This document shows positions 16,350 through 21,389 of a stretch of 25,110 nucleotides of DNA, piece by piece (position 1 is the first letter of the stretch; each line of letters opens with the position of its first letter). Both the position numbers and the translations under genes were made by a program. The notes beneath the pieces are model-generated. The model ran no database searches, had not been told where the DNA came from, and saw nothing but the letters and a program-made list of their open reading frames with translations. The DNA is from a virus. The stretch covers positions 1 to 25,110 of IMG/VR virus record IMGVR_UViG_3300036444_000034; one strand, given 5' to 3'.

Positions 16350-16580
16350 ATGGCAGCCATCTTCAGCGATCCGCTGGCGGGTCTGCTCGACACGATCCCG
16401 CGAACAGTGGCGAACACAGCGGCCCGCATGCGGCCGGAAACTGTCAATGCTCGCATTGCTGCAGCGCTGATGAACCCACCATCACCGGCTTACATTGACC
16501 AGTTGATCGCAGCGCGGGCTCTCGCTAACCGCAAGAGCCTGCTGGCGCCGGGCGTCACAGCAGCATTGACGCAGACGTAA
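16350..16580 (+). pseudogene. Mini-gene: duplicated start joined to an ejection-protein C-terminus
   Basis: An intact 76-residue frame, MAAIFSDPLAGLLDTIPR and onward, with GGAGA 6-8 bases upstream. Its first codons and the 17-base leader CCCCTCCCCCGGAGACT are the same as those of the tail fibre gene at 19535 (MAAIW). The remainder (PETVNARIAAAL then ARALANRKSLLAPGVTAAL) looks like the end of a large ejection protein, with LLAPGV as in protein A. I interpret it as an ejection gene whose middle has been deleted, leaving start and C-terminus. It may still be translated. It is followed by convergent family-c membrane genes. Confidence 0.5.
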
Positions 16581-16604
16581 TGGCCTGAGATTGGCGGGCA
16601 GTGA

Positions 16605-16862
16605 TCACCAGTCGAGACGCTTCAGGCTGATGGTGAGCATCGCGCCGGCCATGAAGCCGAGGACCACCACGGCGAGGAAGGCGTACCATGGCATCCACTC
16701 GTGAAAGCCGATGAAATACATCCAGGCGGCGCCGCAGAGCGAGAAAATCGACGCCACGCGGTGCAAGCCCCGATCGGGCCGCTTTCGGTACCTCCCGTCT
16801 TCACCGCGGACCCTGTAGTCCATTGTATCGAGTTTGATCTCGGTTGGCCGTTTTCCCGCCAT
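16605..16862 (-). CDS. Family-c small membrane protein (c1)
   Basis: An 85-residue protein with a basic cytoplasmic N-terminus of about 35 residues (MAGKRPTEIKLDTMDYRVRG) and two membrane spans, ASIFSLCGAAWMYFIGF and YAFLAVVVLGFMAGAMLTI, ending SLKRLDW. GAGGA lies 8 bases before the ATG at 16862. It is paralogous to c2 at 17275: KRPTEIKLDT against ERPTRIDLYT, matching spans and C-termini. It is convergent with the mini ejection gene at 16350. The upstream block at 16951-16986 is shared with c2. Candidate superinfection-exclusion or surface-modifying protein; family not recognised. Confidence 0.65.
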   Translation of the reverse strand: MAGKRPTEIKLDTMDYRVRGEDGRYRKRPDRGLHRVASIFSLCGAAWMYFIGFHEWMPWYAFLAVVVLGFMAGAMLTISLKRLDW

Positions 16863-16952
16863 GCACCGGTTCCTCTTCCTGAGCCCCTGCACTCCAAACA
16901 AGCGCTGGTTTCGCCGTCACGAGGCAGCAACGCAAGTTACCTCAACCGTGAA

Positions 16953-16981
16953 ATCTGACGGTGCGGCCGTGGCAAAACCAA
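16953..16981 (-). promoter_or_regulatory. Putative promoter of c1, second class
   Basis: On the - strand: TTGGTT (16976-16981), 17 bp, TCAGAT (16953-16958). The 36-base block 16951-16986 matches the one before c2 at 32 of 36 positions and is followed in both by GGTTGAGGT. The -10 hexamer is poor (3 of 6 to consensus), so the block may instead be an operator. Confidence 0.4.
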
Positions 16982-17020
16982 GTCGCCGGGCGGGCTGGCC
17001 GCTGGCATGAGGGGAGCTTA

Positions 17021-17275
17021 TCACCGGTCGCCATGCTTGAGGCTGCGCGCGAAGAAGCTGCCAGCGAAAAAGCCGTACACCAAGACGTCCAGGAAGCCGA
17101 TCAAAGGCACGGCCTCGCGAAAGCCGACAAGGTACAGACAAGCAGCGAGGCCAAGCGCAATAACGGCACCGATAAAGTGCAAGGTGCGGTTGGGTCGCCT
17201 GCGCGTTCTCCTGCCTGCGTCACGAACTTTATCGGTCGTGTAGAGGTCGATTCTGGTGGGCCGTTCGCTTGCCAT
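17021..17275 (-). CDS. Family-c small membrane protein (c2)
   Basis: An 84-residue paralogue of c1. The basic N-terminal part is MASERPTRIDLYTTDKVRD with a cluster of arginines (GRRTRRRPNRT), followed by two spans, FIGAVIALGLAACLYLVGF and FLDVLVYGFFAGSFFARSL. The ATG at 17275 has AGGA 9 bases upstream; the frame is open further but without a better start. It lies tandem to c1 and shares the upstream 36-base block. Tandem retention of two divergent copies, both intact, suggests selection for different specificities rather than redundancy. Named function unknown. Confidence 0.6.
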   Translation of the reverse strand: MASERPTRIDLYTTDKVRDAGRRTRRRPNRTLHFIGAVIALGLAACLYLVGFREAVPLIGFLDVLVYGFFAGSFFARSLKHGDR

Positions 17276-17369
17276 CGCCACGATTCCTATTACTGAGCAC
17301 TTGCTCCACATGCAGTCGTCGTTGGCAACACTGCCAATCGCGCTAAGACACAAATCACCTCAACCCGAA

Positions 17370-17398
17370 ATCTGATAGTGCGGCTATGGCAAAACCAA
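17370..17398 (-). promoter_or_regulatory. Putative promoter of c2, second class
   Basis: On the - strand: TTGGTT (17393-17398), 17 bp, TCAGAT (17370-17375). It is identical in hexamers and spacing to the c1 element and lies within the repeated block 17368-17403. It sits about 95 bases before the c2 start. Confidence 0.4.
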
Positions 17399-17439
17399 GT
17401 CGCGCTTGCCGCCATCTGGCTCGGCCTGTTCGATAGCCG

Positions 17440-17706
17440 AAAGGCGATGGACTGCGTCCACGGGGGCCAATTTTGGTCGGCACAGGAGCGGCCGTCGGGC
17501 CGCCAATAGTACGCAAAATTCTTGACGGAGGCGCATCCACCTTCGGGAAGGAACTGCGCACCACGGTCGCATCGGGTAGGCGGCTTCCTCCAGTTGATCC
17601 ATTGGACCTGCGCCTACTCGCTCCAGGCCTCGGCAACAACGAAAGGGTGCGCGAGCCCATCGAGATCATTGTCAGAGGTGGGAAGCCTCCTGCTCCCTTA
17701 CGCTGA
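17440..17706 (+). pseudogene. Orphan C-terminus of an ejection protein related to A
   Basis: A frame open from about 17437 ends at 17706 and reads VGTGAAVGPPIVRKIL, then LRTTVASGRRLPPVDPLDLR followed by LLAPGLGNN. This parallels the end of protein A: VPAAVAPHVVRSI, LRASIASGAAPKAP, LDLRVLAPGVGN. The order of the three blocks is conserved. Only about the last 80 codons remain, preceded by an in-frame stop and no good ATG or ribosome site (a TTG at 17473 is possible). It is therefore the tail of a lost paralogue, or an inactive donor cassette. Confidence 0.65.
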
Positions 17707-18056
17707 GGAAGGGCAGCTCTAGCAACGGCCCACCTGTATCCATGCGGTCCTCTCATGGCGTCGGCGCAAAGCATTGGAGCCACGCCCAGTGCCGACAGCG
17801 AATACGCCTATCTCAGCCGAGACAGGATCGTGTTTCAACTACATGTTTGATGCAGGTTCCCAAGCCTCGCTCGAGCCGATTGGCCTGCTGCCGGTCTGGG
17901 CCCACCCTCGGAAGAGCACCATCACGGGCACCGTTGAAAAGGGCGACACCCCTGCGAGGAGCGGCGCAGTACGCCACACAGAACGGCTACCTTAGCCAGC
18001 CGGGGGCAATAGGCAGCCTTGCTGAAATATACCGATACTGCAAAGCCCGATCGGAA
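17707..18056. other. 350 bases without a recognisable intact gene
   Basis: Short frames only. One, from the ATG at 17755, encodes MASAQSIGATPSADSEYAYL and stops after 31 residues. None has a good ribosome site or recognisable product. It lies between an orphan ejection-protein end and a run of - strand membrane genes, so decayed phage coding sequence is the likeliest content. From about 18000 the sequence becomes clearly AT-richer than the rest of the window. Confidence 0.4.
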
Positions 18057-18164
18057 TCAGATTACCGTTATAATTCTGGTAAGGCAGTAGGCCAGAACTA
18101 CCACTCCTATCGTTGACATCAGCAACGCCTTTACGTTCGCATGAAAATTCAACCGCCTCTTCAT
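18057..18164 (-). CDS. Very short single-span membrane peptide (d1)
   Basis: A 35-residue frame with an ATG at 18164 preceded by AAGG at spacing 4. It has a basic start MKRRLNFHANVKALL followed by a hydrophobic span LMSTIGVVVLAYCLTRIITV. The positive-inside layout is correct for a membrane peptide. It lies downstream of a1 on the same strand and may be cotranscribed. A competing frame (18225-17992) covers the same bases but has no membrane pattern or start signal. Support is modest because of the small size. Confidence 0.4.
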   Translation of the reverse strand: MKRRLNFHANVKALLMSTIGVVVLAYCLTRIITVI

Positions 18165-18279
18165 GATACCTTATCTTTAGCCGATCTCCCACTCCGATGG
18201 AATTCGCGCTGTCATCGACAATCATCTGTATCGAAATAATCCTCTCTTCTAACCCCCTCGAGTATCTGTAAAATATTAC

Positions 18280-18456
18280 CTAAAGATATAGAAATGATTC
18301 CATCACGATGGCGTACAATATTCCGCCCGTGGAAACGATAAGAACATCAGTTCGATCAGTCACTCGCTCGAGGACGTACCATAAAGCGATGGGAATAAGC
18401 AGGCTGGCCCCCACGACCCACAAGTACGAAAAAACCGGCCTCAGCGTTTGCCACAT
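18280..18456 (-). CDS. Family-a small membrane protein (a1)
   Basis: A 58-residue protein starting MWQTLRPVFSYLWVVGASLL with GGGGGA about 8 bases upstream. It has two membrane spans joined by the loop YVLERVTDRTDVL, then GGILYAIVMESFLYL. The loop is nearly identical to that of a2 at 18860-19129 (YVLERVTDRTEVL), while the flanking spans differ. The frame extends upstream to 18594 but that part lacks coding character. A member of the conserved promoter class lies at 18550-18578. The charged invariant loop between variable spans suggests a shared partner and variable membrane contacts. Confidence 0.6.
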   Translation of the reverse strand: MWQTLRPVFSYLWVVGASLLIPIALWYVLERVTDRTDVLIVSTGGILYAIVMESFLYL

Positions 18457-18549
18457 GCAACTTTCCCCCGGTAAGCGCCGGGCGAACATAATAGCGCTGG
18501 CACGAGCTGGGAAGGTCGCGCGATGACATCTGCCGTCGTTGCAGCCGCA

Positions 18550-18578
18550 ATAAAGTCGCCCCGTCCTCGGACCGGCAA
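18550..18578 (-). promoter_or_regulatory. Conserved - strand promoter, member 3
   Basis: On the - strand: -35 TTGCCG (18573-18578), 17-bp spacer with CCGAGGAC, -10 CTTTAT (18550-18555). It lies upstream of a1 with a leader of about 90 bases, longer than for the other members. The + strand sequence GTCCTCGG-CCGGCAAC is the shared core. Confidence 0.5.
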
Positions 18579-18737
18579 CCTGGCTATCGCGCAACGGCCA
18601 CGATGATCTTTCTACTCAGCTTGCGGCCGGCAAGTTGACCCCGCGCGCCGCATACGAGGCGGTGCAGCAGCGACGACCGGCGAGCTGGCCCTTTTGAGAG
18701 GACGCGCTCATCCGGCAAAGGTCGGTCAGCTATTAAG

Positions 18738-18827
18738 TTACCTACAAAATCGAAAAGGGAAGAACCGACGCAAAACGCCTGAAACACATTCCAATGTGAT
18801 AACCGACGCCACAATTATTATGTGCAT
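18738..18827 (-). CDS. Possible very short membrane peptide (d2)
   Basis: A 29-residue frame downstream of a2 beginning MHIIIVASVITLECVSGVL and ending in a basic, aromatic tail. One hydrophobic span. No ribosome site is visible before the ATG at 18827, so translation would depend on a2. The position after a2 mirrors d1 after a1. The 18579-18737 stretch beyond it holds no intact gene; a + strand frame there ending GKLTPRAAYEAVQQRR may be another decayed phage fragment. Confidence 0.2.
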   Translation of the reverse strand: MHIIIVASVITLECVSGVLRRFFPFRFCR

Positions 18828-18859
18828 TATTGTTCTATTATGGTAGTCACTCGCCCAAT

Positions 18860-19129
18860 CTATAGAAAAACCATACTCGCACCCCGATCGGCAGGGACAC
18901 TTGTATCGTTTGGCGTTTCCATTCCCTGCGTTACTTTGGCGATTTGCCTCGACAGACGGTATGTAGAAAGCTGCTGGCTGTACATCAGCCACGAGAAAGC
19001 ACCCAATAGCATGCCGGCAAGCGTGACCATCAGGACCTCGGTGCGGTCGGTAACGCGCTCCAGCACATACGAAACGAGGTAGAGGCCACCCAGTCTAGAC
19101 CCGATGAGCCAGATGTACGAGATAACCAA
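18860..19129 (-). CDS. Family-a small membrane protein (a2)
   Basis: An 89-residue paralogue of a1. The start at 19129 is TTG with GGGAG close upstream. It runs VISYIWLIGSRLGGLYLVS, the family loop YVLERVTDRTEVL, a second span TLAGMLLGAFSWLMYS, and then a soluble tail of about 35 residues that a1 lacks (SQQLSTYRLSRQIAKV and onward). It is the middle gene of the - strand run b2-a2-a1. No promoter of the conserved class was found directly upstream, so it may be read from the b2 promoter. Confidence 0.5.
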   Translation of the reverse strand: MVISYIWLIGSRLGGLYLVSYVLERVTDRTEVLMVTLAGMLLGAFSWLMYSQQLSTYRLSRQIAKVTQGMETPNDTSVPADRGASMVFL

Positions 19130-19177
19130 TCGCTCCCTGGCGAAAACGAGAACATGCGACCCTCTTGCGTGGTGGTG

Positions 19178-19411
19178 TTACGCGAGCATAGAGGCGGGGG
19201 TGTTGGCTGGGAAGTAGGCCGCGCCGCACGCCGTCTCGTGGCAACGGGAGCCGACGGCGCAGCTCAGGACGAACAAAGTCAGGCGCACGGCTACCGCAAG
19301 CAACGTCGCTATCACGAAACCAACGATGCCGCCCCCAACCACGCTCGCTGACATTGGGTCGGTGACGCCGAGCCAATCGCACGCGGCCTGAATCCACTCC
19401 TGAACCTTCAA
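19178..19411 (-). CDS. Family-b small membrane protein (b2)
   Basis: Paralogue of b1, about 77 residues. It reads LKVQEWIQAACDWLGVTDP, then a long hydrophobic region VVGGGIVGFVIATLLAVAV and RLTLFVLSC, then a Cys/Ala-containing tail. I take the TTG at 19411 because the CGACAG-TTG-AA context matches b1 and because the promoter at 19444-19472 would leave almost no leader for the ATG at 19429, which nevertheless remains possible. It lies just before the tail fibre gene, divergent from it, and leads the - strand run towards a2 and a1. Confidence 0.55.
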   Translation of the reverse strand: MKVQEWIQAACDWLGVTDPMSASVVGGGIVGFVIATLLAVAVRLTLFVLSCAVGSRCHETACGAAYFPANTPASMLA

Positions 19412-19443
19412 CTGTCGAGCTTCCGTCATTGCGTCTGTGCGTC

Positions 19444-19472
19444 ACGCTAGGGCTGGGTCCTCGGCGCGGCAA
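19444..19472 (-). promoter_or_regulatory. Conserved - strand promoter, member 4
   Basis: On the - strand: -35 TTGCCG (19467-19472), 17-bp spacer CGCCGAGGACCCAGCCC, -10 TAGCGT (19444-19449). It is the closest relative of member 1 at 10995; about 30 of 38 positions agree across 19440-19477. It drives b2. Confidence 0.65.
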
Positions 19473-19534
19473 CGCCCTTGTGCGTTCATCCACCCTTGGC
19501 CACCAGCCAATCCCCTCCCCCGGAGACTCCCCCC

Positions 19535-20527
19535 ATGGCAGCCATCTGGCCCGGCTCGCGCGTGCCCAATTTCGGCATCGGCGACCGACTCTCTTTCTAC
19601 GATACCGCCACCTCGACGCCGCAGGTGGTCTATGCCGATGGCGCGTTGAGCGTGGCGCATGATCAGCCGATCCTTGCCGATGCGCGCGGCATGTTTCCGG
19701 TGATCTACCTGAGCCCGGCGCCGGGCAGCTATCGCCAGAAGCTCACCGATGCCAATGGCGTGCTGATCTTCGACGACGACGATATCGACGTGCCGCAATC
19801 GGCCGATTACGAACCGCCCAACCCCGGGGTCACCGACCCGACGCTGCTCGTCACCACCGGCATGCGCATCGGCTATTATGGCACCGCGGCGCCCACCGGC
19901 TGGGTGCGCTGCAACGGCCGCACGCTGGGCTCGGCGAGTTCGGGCGCCAGCGAGCGCGCCAATGCCGATGCCCAGGCACTGTTCCTTCACCTGTGGACGG
20001 CCGACACCACGCTCGCCGTCAGCGGTGGCGGCGCCTCGGCGGCCGGCGACTGGGCCGCCAACAAGACCATCGCGCTACCCGACTATCGCGACCGCATCGC
20101 CATCGGGCTCGGCGCCATGGGCAATGCCGACATCAACCTGATCCCCGATGCGACGGTGGATGGCGGGGAGACCAACACCACGCTCGGCGCGACGGTGGGC
20201 AGCGCAACGCAGACCCTCACCGCGGCGCAGATGCCGGTGCACGCACACGGCAAGGGCACGCTGAAGATGCCCAACCATGGGCATCCCTTTCGAGCCAATG
20301 TCGGGAGCAACGCCGACTCCGCCTACCCCGGCGGCATCCTGTTCCGGAACGCAAGCCCACTCGCCACCGTGCCCGCATACACCGGCACGCCCAGCGATAG
20401 TGCGGGCCAGGGGATCGGCGGCTCCGGCGCGATCGACCTCGATGGCGACATGGCCAATGCGGGCAGCGGCAACTCCCACCCCAACGTCCAGCCCTCGCTG
20501 TTCGAACTCGTCATCATCAAGCTCTGA
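19535..20527 (+). CDS. Tail fibre protein with phage collar domain
   Basis: A 330-residue receptor-side tail protein. The N-terminal part (MAAIWPGSRVPNFGIGDRLS through ARGMFPVIYLSP) is a beta-rich virion-attachment domain. From about residue 108 comes a collar-type domain: GYYGTAAPTGWVRCNGRT then NADAQALFLHLW and ALPDYRDRIAIGLG. The characteristic LTAAQMPVHAH at about 228-238 and PNHGHP further on supply metal-binding-type histidines seen in collar fibres. It ends PSLFELVIIKL. GGAGA at 19522-19526 is 8 bases from the ATG. The leader and first codons are duplicated at 16333-16360. It is short for a fibre, so it may be a tip or adaptor. Confidence 0.8.
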   Translation: MAAIWPGSRVPNFGIGDRLSFYDTATSTPQVVYADGALSVAHDQPILADARGMFPVIYLSPAPGSYRQKLTDANGVLIFDDDDIDVPQSADYEPPNPGVTDPTLLVTTGMRIGYYGTAAPTGWVRCNGRTLGSASSGASERANADAQALFLHLWTADTTLAVSGGGASAAGDWAANKTIALPDYRDRIAIGLGAMGNADINLIPDATVDGGETNTTLGATVGSATQTLTAAQMPVHAHGKGTLKMPNHGHPFRANVGSNADSAYPGGILFRNASPLATVPAYTGTPSDSAGQGIGGSGAIDLDGDMANAGSGNSHPNVQPSLFELVIIKL

Positions 20528-20535
20528 GGCCCGCC

Positions 20536-20681
20536 ATGTACGAGTTGCAGTTCTTTGCCACCGACGATGCCGACTGGGCGCAACGGGTGGACCTGATCGA
20601 CGACGCCACCAACCTGCCGCTCGCCACATCCGGCGTGCTGTTCGAGCTCGAGGTGAGCGAACACGGCGCCCGCCGGCTGTA
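20536..20681 (+). pseudogene. 5' half of a virion protein gene, cut off by inserted DNA
   Basis: Begins MYELQFFATDDADWAQRVDL with GAGG 6 bases upstream, overlapping the tail fibre stop. The sequence looks like a normal small virion protein through FELEVSEHGARRL. At about 20681 it changes abruptly to reverse-strand glycan-gene sequence, and the frame runs on only to a chance stop at 20742. The missing 3' part should lie before the intact endolysin; 23740-23850 (AGCHRSYLAGIAMSIS) is a weak candidate. Probably inactive. Confidence 0.6.
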
Positions 20682-20882
20682 CAAGATATTCTGCACGGGT
20701 GTGTGCAGGTATCTCGCGCCGATCGCCCTAGACAGAGCGTAGATGCCCAGAACCCGGTGCAGTTGAGCTCCTGCGCCGTCGTTCATTTCTTCGCTGTCGT
20801 ATGTGACAGCGGAGTTTGCGAAAGTTCCGAGATGGCGATGTAAGCCGGCCAGGACGCGAGTTCGTAGCCCCTGCACGGACAT
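20682..20882 (-). pseudogene. 5' fragment of a glycan-locus gene
   Basis: From an ATG at 20882 the frame reads MSVQGLRTRVLAGLHRHLG, then DGAGAQLHRVLGIYALSR and GARYLHTPVQNILY, and ends at the junction with the virion gene at about 20681. The combination of D-G-[AF]-G-A-Q and Y-[LVI]-H-T-P is known to me from proteins of bacterial surface-polysaccharide loci that resemble fucosyl- or glycosyltransferases. Only the first 67 codons remain. It has the same strand as the Kelch-glycosyltransferase gene, so both may come from one imported glycan cluster. Confidence 0.45.
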
Positions 20883-20988
20883 ATGCCTCAACCTTCCGCA
20901 ACAAGCGGCCTCAACACTAGCGACTTCGCCCACCGAAGAATAGTAGGCGGCCCTCCGGTATCTCGCGCCCGCTCCCATCCGTGAATAC

Positions 20989-21290
20989 GGGAGACTTCCA
21001 GGAGCCCCAACGCCCACGCGGGGCTGCGATCCTGGTCGACTTCATCATCAACCTCGAAACAACCGCCAGGACCGGGAGGCCTGTTACACGATCATCGGCT
21101 ATCACAACGAAAGGCCGGCGAGTTGCCCAAGCCGTCACCGAAATGACGCTCGAACAGCTACTGGTCGAGCAGCGCTGGGTGCGCAATTCCAAGACACCAA
21201 GCGGCGCGCCGGGCCGGTAGCAGGTCATCCGGTCGCCCCTCCGCAACCTCGCTGCCGAACTGGACGTGCCGCTCTCAGGCGCCGATCGAG
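20989..21290 (+). pseudogene. Decayed second copy of the endolysin gene
   Basis: Base-level similarity to the intact endolysin at 23969 runs from its ribosome site (GGGAGACT) to codon ~95. The start codon has become AGG (21000-21002), one base is lost within the next 20 (frameshift), and the tyrosine codon of GRYQII is now TAG. Recognisable pieces include TEMTLEQLLVEQ, RWVRNSKTPSGAPGR and, in shifted frame, TIIGYHNERP. Weak similarity may continue towards 21385. It lies in the same orientation as the intact copy, with the glycosyltransferase gene between them. Confidence 0.85.
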
Positions 21291-21389
21291 ACGACCGGCA
21301 CTGGCGGGCTCGTTGCCTTCAGGCATTCGGGAGTGCGAGCCGCCGACACAAGACGCCGATGCTACTCAAGCCGGTGATACGCCGGTGTT

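Noticed and set aside
16961-17296. + strand frame opposite c2
   Set aside because: No ribosome site, and the - strand has a paralogue-supported membrane protein.
18599-18697. + strand frame ending GKLTPRAAYEAVQQRR as another ejection-protein remnant
   Set aside because: Looks phage-like, but no matching sequence elsewhere in the window supports the assignment.
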